DNA of 64,000 nucleotides from Chrysopilus asiliformis (taxonomy: Eukaryota; Arthropoda; Insecta; Diptera; Rhagionidae), in the NCBI GenBank assembly GCA_964034945.1, contig OZ035962.1, positions 106,588,034 to 106,652,033 on the forward strand, given 5' to 3'. The position numbers were made by a program, and so were the translations under genes. Within the stretch, counting starts at the first letter, position 1, and every line of letters starts with the position of its first letter. A model generated the notes under the pieces. It searched no databases. It had not been told where the DNA came from and was given only the letters and a program-made list of their open reading frames with translations. Of this stretch, positions 13,395 to 26,248 are shown piece after piece.

Positions 13395-13926
13395 TACCCG
13401 TATGGTGAAACCAAAGGGTATATTAACTTTGCCTTACCGTTTGTAAGGCCAAGATCCCGTCATCACACACAAAAATGAATTAGACCAGTGTGTTTAGAAT
13501 GATAAAAATAATTAATTTCTGCATGTCCGTCCGTCTGTGTGTCCGTCTGTCTGTCTGTGGCGCGGATTGCGGGCGCACGGAATGAGCTAGAGACTTGAAA
13601 TCTTGCGCAGATCCGTTTTTCGTAAAATGCGAGGCTAAGTTCGTTAATGGGCAAAAATGGACCATTAGGGGGTAAAACGTTTTTTTGTGGATATCTCAAA
13701 AACGGTGAATTTTGTCAAAAAAGTCCAAGAACAAAAGTTATTTAGGATATGATTCTACATAAATCTCCCATACATCAAAATCCGATTGGAATAAATTTTA
13801 AAAAATCTTATTGGAAAGTTTGACTTCAAAGTGGAATTTTGGTGAACTGTTCGAGTTTTGATACGAATATCACCATACGGGTTTTCAATAATTGCGAAAT
13901 TGGCAATTATAGCTTTTGTTATGTTT
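13395..13926 (+). mobile_element. DINE-1-like repeat, copy 1
   Basis: Starts TACCCGTATGGTGAAACC...GGGTATA (a short stem), has a GTCC/GTCT microsatellite core (13526-13558), then a mirrored TCACCATACGGGT near the right end and a TTGGCAATT-containing stem-loop before TGTTATGTTT. This arrangement (subterminal inverted repeats, a GTCY microsatellite and a 3' hairpin) is that of Helitron-related DINE-1/HINE elements. A second TTTTATACCCGTATGGTGAAA at 13237 suggests a doubled start. Confidence 0.6.
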
Positions 13927-15741
13927 TTTCCTACGAATAACACAAGAGGACACAAAGTGGACGCCGCGACCACAAAGTCTAATCTGACAGGGTTGTTTTT
14001 CTACTCAAACTTTGTACTTTGGTTTCTCCAATTTTTTGTGAAAAGAAACTGTCCACGTCATACCTTTAGGGAGTGGGACGTTCACGGTATTGTGACGGCG
14101 ATACTAAACTCCATACTCAAAACGAAGATGAGTGTGAAAAGGGGAAAGGGGGACGGAAATCAGAAATTTTCTGCCATGATAAAAACAGCAAAGACGGAGG
14201 AGACGTGGTCACAAAAAATTCGTGTTTTTTTTGCCAAGCATAAAACTAATGTTTACCCTGTACATATTCGCATAGGAAAAAAAACCACAAAATCGAGAAA
14301 ATCATTTTAGATCATTATTACAAAACATAAATTCCTTTTGAGATTAATAAAAACCACTTTTTCGCGTTCCTACTATACCCAACATTTTGATGTCTTGATA
14401 TAAAGCAAACCGAAACTAGAAAGGATACCAGCTTTCATTTTTATGTCCCCGTTGCGTTGTGTTCCCAGAAAACACAATTAATTATAAAAAAGAAAACTTT
14501 TCTCCCGTTTTACATTACAAAAAAAAAACTTCAGAGTTTTCCCTTCCCGTTTCACATCATAGGTAAATTACCTGTGCACGATCCATTCTACAGAAATATT
14601 TTAAACAATTTATGGGATGACTACAGTAAATCACTTTCAAATAAAAATGAATGAAGCAAGTAAAGTGTGTACAAGTGTAAAGAGAAAACGAAAAAAATTT
14701 ATTGGCACAAAATTGTTGAACAACAGGAAAACATTTTCAGGAAGGCAACAAAACGAACAAAACTGAATGGGAAAAATATAAAAGCAGAATAAAAAACCGA
14801 CGAAAAAAAATTCTGGAAATAAAAAGACGTAAAAAGATAACAACATTCATTGGAATTAGAAAGGGTTCAGTAATTCGAAGCCCCTTTTTATCCTTCAGAT
14901 ATAAAAACTGAAAAAAAACATAGCTGGGAAAGGCCTTTTTTCCCACCTTTTTCGACTATATAGTAGGGGATTTATGAAAAAAGGAGAAAATTGAATGAAT
15001 GTACATTACTAGTACTTGTATAGATACTATATATAGAGATAAAGTATTGATAAGAAAAAAGTTTCCGTTTTAAGAGATACTTTTTCTCTAGGAAAAATGA
15101 TCGTAGAGCAATGCACGCCCACACATATTTTTTCACATAAAGCATAAAAATAAAATAATAAAATATAATAAAAGTAAAAGAAAACAAAAGAATAAAAAAA
15201 ATCATACACACTTCGACAATGAACAAACAACAGAAATGAACAAATATAATTCATTATATCTCCTTTTTTTTGATCATTTTATTACTTTTCCTTGGTTTCT
15301 ATCAAAAGGACAGCAGCAAAAACGAATCAATTCTACGTCCTTAAATGATATTTGCTCATTCCAAGTGTATTTATGTATTTATGCAATAAATATTTATGCT
15401 ATTTGTTTGTTTGTTTGTGCTTTTTATATGTCGGTTACCAAAAACGACAATAATATATGAACAAAATATATATGTATGTGTAATAAATGTAAATATACTT
15501 ATAAGAATAAAAGTGATAATAATAGTTCTATTTTTTATCAATGTATTCGTATCTATATATCTTCAAAATGAATTCTTTTCAGAATGTTGTGAAAAAGATT
15601 CGACATAACGAATTTGGAGATTCGACCCCAAATCGAATTCAAAACATCCAAAAAGGGATTCGCCAGAGATATATGTCTGTATAAAGGGCTATAAACTTAT
15701 CACACATTGATATCTCTACCATCTATTGTCTAAGTACTCAC

Positions 15742-15813
15742 TATATGGCTGTGGACGAGACCCATAAAGAGGATCCTGCAGTAACGGAGAACGCCCATTG
15801 CCCATTTCCTTTG
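15742..15813 (-). CDS. sm: smooth / hnRNP-L exon: RRM2-RRM3 linker
   Basis: Coding exon of 72 nt, entered with two bases (completing Ala) and left in phase 1. It reads AKEMGNGRSPLLQDPLYG then SRPQPY. Flies have a GNGRSPLLQEPLYGARP segment here in smooth, between RRM2 and RRM3, so this is the continuation of the same protein 21 kb downstream. The acceptor is TGTACTTGCAG (ends 15814) and the donor is GTGAGT (from 15741). The exon stands out from the surrounding AT-rich intron by its higher GC content. No RRM3 exon could be found between here and the left edge, so the next exon probably lies beyond the window. Confidence 0.85.
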
Positions 15814-16330
15814 CTGCAAGTACAAATAAGATAAAGAATATGTAAACGTGTGTATCCCAAGGTCAACCAAGTAAAACAATCATTATCATCACTTTTTTTT
15901 ATATATATTTATGTGTTTATGTAAAATACAAACACATACATATATATTTAAGAGATTGATGACATGTTCTAAATGTGATTTTCCCTACATCTTCTATTAT
16001 CATGAATTTTTTTTATTATCATTTTTATTTTTATTTAATGGTTTTAATTTTTTTTTTCCACCGAAGGATAATGCGGGAGAGGAGGTGAGGAGAATGTAAA
16101 ATAAAGAACCGGAAGGAAAGAATGGATTTTCGATTCATAGAAAATGGAAAAAAAACTGCGAATTCTAAACGCTAAAAAGTGTTGATAAAAGTAATACGAT
16201 TTTTGAAAATGTACTTTTAAACTAAAAACAAACGGAAAAAAAACTAAAAAAAAAAAGTTTTGATTGCAATTAATTTCTGATGAAAATATCTAAATTTCAC
16301 CTATTCCGTTTTAATAAAAAAAAATAGTCT

Positions 16331-16440
16331 AATGAAATGAACATTTGTTTTGTTTTAGCTTTGCCTTTATCAGTCGTGTCGTGATAAAGGCTGATAACTG
16401 ATAAAGGCAAAGCTAAAACAAAACAAAAGTTCATTTCATT
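16331..16440. repeat. Near-perfect hairpin, 110 bp
   Basis: Arms of 43 bp (AATGAAATGAACATTTGTTT...TTTATCAG and complement) around a 24-bp loop. No clear target duplication; a small foldback element. Confidence 0.75.
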
Positions 16441-16851
16441 TAAATCACAGTCGAAAACCATTCGCATTGTCAATGGAAAATGCACAAAATAGTCTAATTC
16501 TAACTCCAGGTCCACACTCCCGTAGTCTAATTCGAGGTCCACACTCTCGTCGAATGCAGATAGGCCACATGCAGATAAGCTATTTGGCATATCTAAGCAA
16601 ACGACTATCTACCAAACAAATCTACATTCTAACTAACATTCGCCGAGTGCATCAGTCGGCACAAGTTTTTTCTTCTACAGCACCGACATCGAAAGGACTT
16701 CGGCGTTTTTAGGGGCAGCAAATTTCGGTGTGTGGCAGAAAATTGCACAAACTATTATGGTTAAGTTTTTGTCGGAAGAGCTTTGAGCTGCAGCAAATTT
16801 TTGGTATAAATTGACAAATCACACTCATATACTCATCATATCATATCATAT

Positions 16852-17285
16852 CATACTAATATATAAAAATGAGTTGGTGTCTGTCTGTCTGTTCCTCTTT
16901 CGCTTAAAAACGGCTGAACCGATTGACTTGAAATTTGGCATGAGTGTCTGTGGTAGTTCTGGTTCCAACATAGTCATACGGAAAATTAGCGCGAGGGTTG
17001 GGGAGAGTCAGGGGAGAGGGTAAAGTGATTTCGAAACTTAGTTTTTGCGCTACGTTACTCTTTCGCGGGGAAACTAATGAACCGATTGGCCTAAAATGTG
17101 GCATAGATGTTCGTCGGGGGTCCAGCTCCAACATAGACCCATTAAAAAATAGCCCGAGAGGTGGGGAAGTAAAGGGAGTGGCTAAAGTGATCTCGAAACT
17201 TAGCTCTTCCAGTGTTATTCGAGGCCGAAGGCCGACCTGTGGGCGGGGGGTGAACCGCGAAGCGGTTCAAGGCGCAGCCCTAGTT
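16852..17285 (-). mobile_element. Retroposon-like repeat with CAGA tract, copy 3
   Basis: Reverse-oriented: begins CATACTAATATATAAAAATG, GTCTGTCTGTCTG, AAAACGGCTGAACCGATTGA and ends GGCGCAGCCCTAGT. The open frames here are shadows of the repeat. Confidence 0.6.
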
Positions 17286-17330
17286 ATTTCTTATTTAAAT
17301 TGAAAAAATATCAGTTGTGGTCAACACAAA

Positions 17331-18266
17331 ACTTTTCTCTGCAATATTTAGAGTTTCAAATGTGTAAAAATTAACATTTTTGAAAGTACTTAAAAACCTT
17401 TAGGGATACGAAAAGACCGGTGATACACAAAATGTAGGAGCTTTTATTTCTTTTAAACTAGATTATATGGATTTTTTCTCAAAAGCGCATAATGTCCGAG
17501 AAATATTAAAAAACTGTATTTAAAAAAAATGTATGGGAGGTATCCGTTAAAGTTTACGTTACTTTGCCAAAAGCTGATAGAAAACTACGATTTTGGTAAA
17601 ACTCATCCATAAAAAAATGTCAGGTTGCTAACTCACAAATAATCCACACCTGCCATGAATGCCGTCACTGCCGCTGTTACGTCTGATGTTATGTCTAGTG
17701 AAGATTGAAAAGTCAGCTGTTACGACAGAAAAGTCTGACAGTTTTTGCTGACATCTTTGCTAACAGAAATGGTAACAGAAATGGAATTTTAGATGGCGGA
17801 TTCTAATTTTTCACGTGCAGAGACGCTCCGTTCTATAAACGAATACTGTTTAAAAGTAATTTTTACAAAGAAATTATTTGAAAAATGCATCGTGAGAGCA
17901 GCTGGAGGCCGAATTTCATTTTAGTGCGGAGATTTTAAAGAAAAAAGTGAAATCACAGATCGTCATATTTACTACTCTCATTTGTTTACTGCTCAACGCA
18001 TTTCTGGAACTGAAACGTCATGCCAGAATCAGCAGCCCACCTTAACAGTCCTGTCAACGTTTCCGGCAGGTCTGGATGGCGTGTCAATGCGTTGGCCAGT
18101 TTTAAAGATACGTACATCGGACAGACCGACAGACAGGCAGATTCATGGACATGCATTATTCCTGAAACAGGTTTCGTACTGATCAAAGAGTTTTTATCTT
18201 CCCCGTTCTCGAATCGGTCACCATCATGAATACAATACTTCTCTTCTTAGCTGCGCAGAGGAAAGT
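17331..18266. mobile_element. Second copy of the ACTTTCCTCTGC-ended repeat
   Basis: Same ends (ACTTTTCTCTGC...GCAGAGGAAAGT) as the 60523 copy, with a longer middle that includes a CAGACCGACAGACAGG tract. No coding capacity recognised. Confidence 0.55.
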
Positions 18267-20210
18267 AAAAAAAAATTTAACAAGATATCATCGACAAAAT
18301 AAAACTTTTCACATTTAACATCGAATTTTAAGATTTATTTTTAAAACTATCAATCCAAAATACCTAGAACGGAGATTCTAAATTCATGACCTATTTCTGT
18401 CCGCGAAGCACAAAAAAAACTAATTATTGGCTTTTATCTAGCACTGCTATTAATTTGATAGTGAATGTGAGAGACTGTCGAAGTAGCATTTATGTGAACC
18501 ATATCGTTGGCGGTTGACATCTTTCTTCGCCATTTAAGTCGCGCCCATGTGACTTCCGATGCTATTAGGGTAGACTCCTGGGGTATTTCAAATGATAAAC
18601 TGATTTTTAAATTTTTTTTGCTTTTTTCAAATCATTTTGCTTAAAACAATAGTAAAAGCATTTGGGCTTGAAATTTTTTTTCTACGCCCACAAAACTTTT
18701 GACCGAAAATTTGAAGACCTTTTTTAGGGCACCGAAAAAAAAAATCTTTTGGGCATAACTAAAAAATTTGGTGATTACTTAATTTACTTTCGGTACTGAA
18801 TGCTCGGTACTAAAAGGCAATCATTTATAATTCATTTCAATTACAATAAATGTGTTGTGTCTCACTCTCAATAACCAAAATTGAAGTAGTAACTTTTACG
18901 AATTGCTCATGAGTTTAGGTTACAAAAACAATATCAATTGTCATTACCAACATTGCAAAATAAATTTAGGCAAGGTCAAAAAAACATGAAGCGAAAAACT
19001 GCATTAGAAACACTTCGTCAACCGGAACACACCTATACCTGCCTACATTCAATCTTTAATTTTTGAAAACAAAAATGACAACAAAAAGAACCAGACTTGA
19101 GGAATAATTATGAAGTCAGTCATTGGAAAATCGTGGCTTTGAATTTTATTCAAGGTGAGGGTTAAGGTTGTTAAAGACGAAAAAAAAACACTAAAGGACT
19201 TCGGACTGGTTATTTCGATTAAGTAATCGAAATTTTATTCAAAATGTTCATGAAATTAATCGAATTCTATTATTCTTACTGTTATGAAATAAAATAACAA
19301 GGAGCTCATAAAAAATATTCATTAAAAAAACGTTCTTTTCGCGACTGAAACGGAAATTTATGTCAACCATTTGATGAATATGAACAAAAAATAAATAAAA
19401 TATTGCATAATCGAGGAAAAAATACCAACATAGAAGCGATAAAAATTTGACATAAATCTAAATAAATGTGCTTTCAAAACGGATGTAATTACATAGAAAC
19501 TTTTATTGTCTAAACAAATTTGTATACTTGAATTTCTCTGATTATCGCATAGTTGCCAACTATTTGTTATTAATAATGCATAAATCATACATAAGTTAGC
19601 TAATTACATAAAAATACTTAAGGTTGGATTAATAAAAAAAAAATAATTATAATTGTAGTGTGATTATTCAAGTTTGACTATAATATAGAAATTATGAAAT
19701 GGAACTAAAAACATAAATAGAACTTCCTTGATTCCATTCGAATTCTTTGGCAAAGGAATTATTAATTACACCATTTTATATGTTATTTATGTTCATCTTT
19801 CACTATTATCTGACAATTCAACATCATTTCAAATTAACAAATGTTTTTTGTAGTTATGGTGACACAATTTGTTAACATAATGCAAAAGTTTGTTGTTTGA
19901 AATTATTTTAGAGAGCTACAAAATGGATGAGGAATTTATTGTGTGATTTTTTTTGAATTTAAAATAAATTTGCGAAAAAGTTTAACAGTTAGAAATTTGC
20001 TACTAAGAGAAGTTTGTCTAAACCTTAATTAAGCTGAAAATCTATTATTTTCACAGAGAATCAAATCAAATCAGGTATGCTCAGGCAATAGACGTTATTT
20101 ATAGTTTTAGTTTATAATACAGAGATTGGTCAAAAAGTTAGTCAACTTTCCAACCTGGTACATGGAAATCCAAAATTTTAACTAATCGAACGCGTGGTTT
20201 CCAAATTAAG

Positions 20211-20854
20211 GCTTAAGGTAGAACCAGAAACATACGTCCGTGCGTCCGTTATGCGTCCATCACGTTGACAGTTCGATGCGGTCAAAGTAAAATCAACGGG
20301 CTGCTATGAGTACTCCCCTAATAATGCGTTTGTCCGATGCGGCAACGCACCGTCACCGCATAGAGTAGGTCGACTTTCTACTTTTACATGCGGCAACGCA
20401 CGGAAATGTCATTTCGCAAAAAAGTTTGGTTACGATTTAAGCAATTTAACCCTCTAACCGGAATGCCCGCCTTAAGGCGGGCTTCAGGGAATTCGCTTGT
20501 TTATAACGGGTAACAATTTTAATCGCCGGAAATCGCCGGAACGTCTTACACTGACTTTTGTAAGTTATCGCTTTACATGCTGGAAAAAATTTAGCCCTGT
20601 ACGTTGTCTTGGTTACGGTCTGTCGCAAGTTGAAAGTCATATTTTAGTGAATTTTTCTCGGAAATATTCCGGTTAGAGGGTTAAGTATGGAACAAATTGA
20701 AAGTAATTGTTTCGACGATAAACTAATAGAAGAAGTGCAAAAAAAGTGAAGAAGAATGATTCGTTTCCGTACCCAACTGCCACCACATAAAACTGTCTAC
20801 CGGACGGACGCATGACGGACGCATCGACGTACGATTCAGGTTCTAGCTTTATGC
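20211..20854. mobile_element. Inverted-repeat element hosting the piggyBac MITE
   Basis: Left end AGGTAGAACCAGAAACATAC then GTCCGTGCGTCCGTTATGCG; the right end is the imperfect complement (GCATGACGGACGCATCGACG...GGTTCTAGC). Without the insert it would be about 410 bp. GC-richer than its surroundings. Confidence 0.68.
20450..20680. mobile_element. piggyBac-type MITE, 231 bp
   Basis: Ends CCCTCTAACCGGAAT and complement ATTCCGGTTAGAGGG, flanked by TTAA at 20446-20449 and 20681-20684. Includes a CCCGCCTTAAGGCGGGC palindrome. It sits inside another inverted-repeat element (20211-20854). Confidence 0.85.
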
Positions 20855-21303
20855 TTACGAATTCTTGCGACTAAGGTTATGTTTACGAATTCTTGCTCAA
20901 TTTTTTCGCTTCATTTTTCCTTCCGTAATTTTTATAAGCGCTGAGAAAACTTTTACTACCAAATGTCTGGAATAATAAAAAAAATCCACAGAATCTGTTA
21001 CAGTTTGTGCTGGAAATATTTTCTAATACTTTGAGTCATTTTTGAGAAAATCAATAAAAATAAAAATGAAGTAGAAATCGCCGTCAAAACTCAAGTTTGG
21101 CGTACCTCAGAAAATTTCTTTTCAATAAGAAGACTTATTTAGGTGAAAACAAATAGGTCTCCCAAACTTGCCTAAGACGGACAAATTTTCTGGTGTCATT
21201 CGTTCCAGCTTATATGCATTTCATTGTATTATATTTTCAATCCAAAAATTGCGAAAAAAAATTGTCGCTTGGAAATCACGCGAAAAATTCACACAGGATC
21301 TGT

Positions 21304-21797
21304 AAAACCTCGCCTCGATTAGACAAAAACCGCCATATTTTTCATGGTCTGCCATTGAAATGTCCCGTGGAGACAGTATTTGTCACAATATTTCTGTTGT
21401 TTTCGGCTAAAATACTTTAAAAAAATATGTCTGAAAGTGTTTAATGGCAAGCCATGAGGAAATTGGCAATTTATATCTACACTCAGAAAAATGTCAGGTC
21501 AACTTTTTGTCAGGTTAACTCCGACCTCTAGCTGGCTGACAGAGGTTTCCATTACATGACATTACATCCTCGAAATGCCTATCTAAGGTCAACTCGTGCA
21601 GCTCCCAATGCCCTACTTCACCTGCTCGTGGCTTAATTTCAGAATTTCTCCGACCACAGGTCAACTCAGTTTTACTTTCCCTCATGCAGGCGAACGCGCG
21701 CCTCGCATAGGCTAAATTTTCCTGCCCGAGGCCAATTACGCCGTATGTAGGTCGTCGAGTTAGCCTCCATTTTTCTTAGTGTAATCGAGACCTAAAA
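21304..21797. mobile_element. MITE (CTCGTCTCGATTAGAC family), split by another MITE
   Basis: CCTCGCCTCGATTAGAC at the left and TAATCGAGACCTAAAAT at the right are inverted ends; a mirrored CATGGTCTGCCATTGAA / GGCAAGCCATGAG pair lies inside. The 302-bp TA-flanked MITE is inserted exactly in the right end (ATATCTA|...|TAATCGAG). Confidence 0.7.
21480..21781. mobile_element. TA-flanked MITE, 302 bp (CACTCAGAAAAATG family)
   Basis: Ends CACTCAGAAAAATG and CATTTTTCTTAGTG, flanked by TA on both sides. The interior matches the copy at 57635-57906 in opposite orientation (CAACTTTTTGTCAGGTTAAC, GGCGCGCG, TAAGCC). It interrupts another MITE whose halves continue on either side. Confidence 0.8.
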
Positions 21798-23160
21798 TTA
21801 GATTTGTATTGTTTAATGTTGTTTAGGTGACCGAAATTTAAAGACATAGAAAACCGACAAAATTTTGGATATCGAAAAAATAGTTACATGTTGGATGTGG
21901 CCGAAATCGTGTTCATCCCCCCACCCTATAATTATAGACGTCACTGACATTTCAAAAATCTTTTCAAATAAAATATAAAAATTCTCTATAGCTCTCTCGA
22001 GCTAAAGAGATTGATTTCTCAAAATTTTTGCCATTATTGTATAGAACAAAATAATTCCCCAGCATCGAAATTACAATTAAAAAATATCTTAGCTTACGCA
22101 TCTAAACTGTTATTAAGAATTTTTGCAATCAAAACTTTTTTCTTTTACTCATGAAAATGTGATAATTTAAATAATTTTTATTAAAACTAAAGTTACTTTT
22201 AAAAAAAATATCGCAAAAATATCTCCGTAAAAAAAAGCAACGAAAAAAAAGTAAAAGATGGTGTAAAAAAATATACAAATTTTCACTCACCTCGTTTAAC
22301 ACAGAGACAAGGATGACTTTTAATTTGAGATTACAGGAGGACGGGATTTCAATAAGAATAAGAGTTCGTTAATCATCGGGCCCAGTGCGAGCAAAATTCT
22401 TGCACGATTTTGCGGCGTTTTGAGAGAGCATAAGATAGAGAGAGACAGATCTAAACTTACATGCGACTGTTGTTTGCTGTTGATTGGATTTTGGGCGATT
22501 TCAGTTGATTGAGTGTTGATGATTTCTTGAATGTTTGCGGATTCTTTAACAGATCAGATTTTTTTCCATTACTTTTTCACGCAATTTTTCAGCGGTTATG
22601 TTTTGAATTCCCGATAAGACATTTCATTTTTTCTCTGTTCGGTATTCCGTTCTTTTTTTGTTTTTTGGACATTTTCCTTCTGTCTTGTGTGCTCAAACAT
22701 TTTCGTCCAATCGGTTTCAGAGTTTTCGCTTTTACGAACACCACCGCATTATATCTTCGATACATTTTGAGCTTTCTTTCAAAATTTTCTTACTAAATCC
22801 ATTTTAATATATTTTTTTTCTATTATACTTTAGAGATTTTTCTGTTTTTCACAGTTTTTTCAATTTTCTTATCTGATCTGATAATTTTTTGATTGATTCA
22901 TCACTGAAATTAAATCCTTTCCTGTGTGACATCATCATCCTTTCATCATCATCATCACGACGACCGAAAACCCTGCACACAGACAAACAAGCGAGATGGA
23001 TTTTTTTTAATTAACTTTTTTATGTTCGTTATTAATTTTCTTAATTAGGAAAAAAATAGCTTGTTTCTTCAACATTTTTTAGATATAAATCAATTTAATA
23101 AATTAAAAATAAAAATAGTTTTGTTTTTTTTTTTCTTTAATTCTTGTTGTGTGTTCATGG

Positions 23161-23185
23161 TGGTAGTAGTAGTAGTAGTAGTAGT
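23161..23185. repeat. TAG triplet microsatellite
   Basis: About eight TAG units inside an intron. Confidence 0.85.
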
Positions 23186-25204
23186 TTTGATAGTAATTTT
23201 AATATTATGATAGTAGAAGGAATGTTTTTCATTTTCGGTAGGCTTTTTTTTAATTTTTTTTTTTTTGCTGATGTATGAATTTTGAAGCTTGTTCTGAGTC
23301 CATGTCTTGATTCTAATGTGAATTTCTTGTTAGTTTCGTTTTTTGTTTCTTTATTGCTTAAGTTTAGATTCGATAGAAATTTGTTGATGTTGTGTATAAG
23401 AAGGAGATAAGGAAAAATATCCTGTTTTTGTATTGTTATTTTTGTCAGAAAAATGATATATTTTTAACCTTTTGTTCGTTTGAAAATTGTTTTAAACAAT
23501 TTCTATTTGAAAAGGTTATTCTAAAAGGTGTTTTTTTTTGTTTTCTTTTAATTTCTTTGAGAATGGGTTTTCAATTGTTTACATCCCTCACTTCTCATTT
23601 TGAATAGTTTTCCTTGATAAAAATTTCCTTTTTATGGATTTTCTAAAAGAAAATTCTTGTTTTTTACCAAATTCATTTTTAATGGCGCCTTAATGTTGTT
23701 GAATGTTTCTGTATGAATCCAATATGTTTTATTTTTCTTTTTTTATGCGATTTTGTTTTTTAAATTTCTGTTGGTATTGTTAGAAAGTTTCTTGGGTCAT
23801 TCCTGTTTTTCGTTTTTCGTCTTTTTTAAACAACTGTTCCTCTGTACGTGAATTGCTTGCCCGCAAAGCTTGTATTCTGTGTAAATCGTTATTAAATATT
23901 CTAATTCTGTATGGTTTTTAGTTAGTTCTAGTTTAGTTACATTTTGTGCTTTTGTTGATGAAATATATACGTAAAGAGATTTGCTTATATCAGAAATAAT
24001 AGAGGGATGCATTCCTATGGTGATGTGTTGCCCACTAAGAAGCCCATTTCCTTTTAGATCTCATCAACCTTTTCCAGTTTGCTGAGCCATTTCAGTTTTA
24101 TTTCATAGGTTTTCTCCGTCTTTCCACTTAAGTTTTGTGTGTATATGAAGTACCTTTTAATGGAATTTCGTATTTTGTTTAGTGATTCTTATACCCCAAT
24201 CCCCTCTCTACAAAAAAAAATGCGTTCCATTTGAATTGTGTATGTTTGTAGATTATTTTATACAGAAAACAGGATGTAATTTTATTGTTATTTTCTCCTA
24301 CACATACCCATATGTAGGGAAATATAAAAAGGCCTTGTTTTCAGTACAAAATACATGGTTATTTTGTGTAATACCGATCTTAAATAACCAACAACGGTGT
24401 AAAAAAAAGTGAATATGTTAACTAAACGATCCAAGGGGGTAAACATACAATGCTCTTACGATCGTACTATAGCAGTACACCTACTAACCCCCCCCCCCCC
24501 CTCCTCTTTCCCTATAACTAATTGTGAATATAAATATAGTATAGTCGTATAAATATACTTTAATATCCGTTCTTAATGGTTTTTCTTATACTTTTCTCAT
24601 TTAGCATTCATCCATGGCATGAACTGAGCTTAATGTCTGCAATTTCATAACAACGTACAACATAATTTATCACAGCTGAGCTTTATTTCCCAACTGAATA
24701 GTGTTATTATGGTGGATTTTCGGGTGATCTTATACTGGTTGGTCTTATATGCGGCCCAATACCATACAAATAGAAAGATTTTAACACGTATTTGTTTAAA
24801 ACGAATATTCCAAGCATGGTAGTGTGATAGAGAAAATTCTGAATTTTAACGAAAATAAGGCAAAATTTTCTAGTGGTTCTAGATACATTTTTGTTTGTGT
24901 GTATATATGTGAGTGTGTGTGTGATTGTTGCAGAAATTCATTTTGGAATTCTCTCTAGATCTCCATTCTTCTATCCTGGAAATGGCAATTTCTATTAAGC
25001 TATTTACCCGTTGATTCAATCTTCGAAACACAAGAGATTGCGAAGCTTTCCATAGAATTAAATTTCATTATTACCATTTATTAAAAGAATAAATCTTTCA
25101 AGAAATATTTTTTAAAAGTAATTTCACAATTTTGTGACCGTGCTTTTTCTTTTAAAATTATCGTGTCACAAGATAATTTAAAAAATCAAGCAATAAGAAA
25201 CGAA

Positions 25205-25739
25205 AAACATAACAAAGGCTATAATTGCCAATCTGGCAATCATTGGAGACCCGTATGGTGATATTCGTATCAAAATTCGAATAGTTATACCAAAATTCCA
25301 CTTTGAAGTCAAACTTTCCAATAAGATTTTTGAAAATTTATTCCAATCGGATTTTGATGTATGGGAGTTTTATGTAGAATTATATCCTAAATAACTTTTG
25401 TTCTTGCACTTTTTTGATAAGATGCACCGTTTTTGAGATATTCATAAAAACCGTTTTCGTTCGTATGGGGTGTTAACGTATGGGGCCCATTAACGAACTT
25501 AGCCTCGCATTTTACGAAAAACGGATCTGTGCAAAATTTCAAGTCTCTAGCTCAATCCCGCCCGAAATCCGCGCCACAGACGGATGGACGGACGGACAGA
25601 CGGACATGCAAAATTCAATTTTTTTTATCATTCTAAACACACTTGTGTAATTCATTTTTGTGTGTGATGACGGGATCTTGGCGTTACAAACGGTAAGGAA
25701 AAGTTAATATACCCTTTGGTTTCACCATACGGGTATAAA
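25205..25739 (-). mobile_element. DINE-1-like repeat, copy 2
   Basis: Same parts in reverse order: AACATAACAAAGGC, hairpin AATTGCCAATCTGGCAAT, ACCCGTATGGTGA, the GGAC/GACA microsatellite at 25583-25605, then the TATACCC...GGGTATAAA stem at the end. Confidence 0.62.
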
Positions 25740-26150
25740 CACAAGTTTTATGGGTCCTCGTTTTCTATGTCCCTTTTAGTAGACATACTGTAATTTTCAG
25801 TTAAAAAAAAAAAGATGTGAGATTAGTTTCCTTTGAAAAAAAAAATGTCTCAGCTAAAGGGCTAATGGCGAGTTTCGCGACTTTTAGCGGCCATTGAATC
25901 GAGATGATAAGACTCATTTTTTTTTTTAATTCACCCGCTAACTGGATTTAGCAGTCGCTAAAAATTTTGTAAAACTCACCATAAGTCACTTTCCACTGAA
26001 GTTATTTACCAAAGTCGGTAATTTTTATAATTAGTGGTCCCTTAAAAACCATAGAATTTGTCAGTATTTCCGCTTTCTGCCGTCTTTAAAAAAATGGGGA
26101 TTAACAGCAGTTCAGCCGAGAATTATACGATTTTAGAAGCTCTAAGTTCC

Positions 26151-26214
26151 GGCGTACACTGCGATGGCAAGCATGTAGAATGTTGGTGGCCAAGTGGCTA
26201 TTGCAGTTTTTGAA
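26151..26214. repeat. Partial copy of the AGGCGCGCACTGCG MITE family
   Basis: GGCGTACACTGCGATGGCAA and the following 40 bases match the left end of the 32931 copy; the right half is absent. Confidence 0.5.
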
Positions 26215-26248
26215 ATACGTGAAAACACGTATGGTCAAAGTAAACTTA

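Larger units (their letters stand above)
1..15741 (-). other. sm: smooth intron, left part (runs off the window)
   Basis: Begins with the GTGAGT donor at 15741; no later acceptor-exon with RRM3 similarity was found. The repeats and transposons inside are listed separately. In 1-3430, 6735-7850, 8760-9500, 9850-12785 and 13930-15741 I see no gene, only AT-rich intron with short runs. Confidence 0.65.

Noticed and set aside
13858..14310. Open frame of 150 codons
   Set aside because: Its first part is the end of a DINE-1-like repeat and the rest has low-complexity Lys/Thr composition with no motif.
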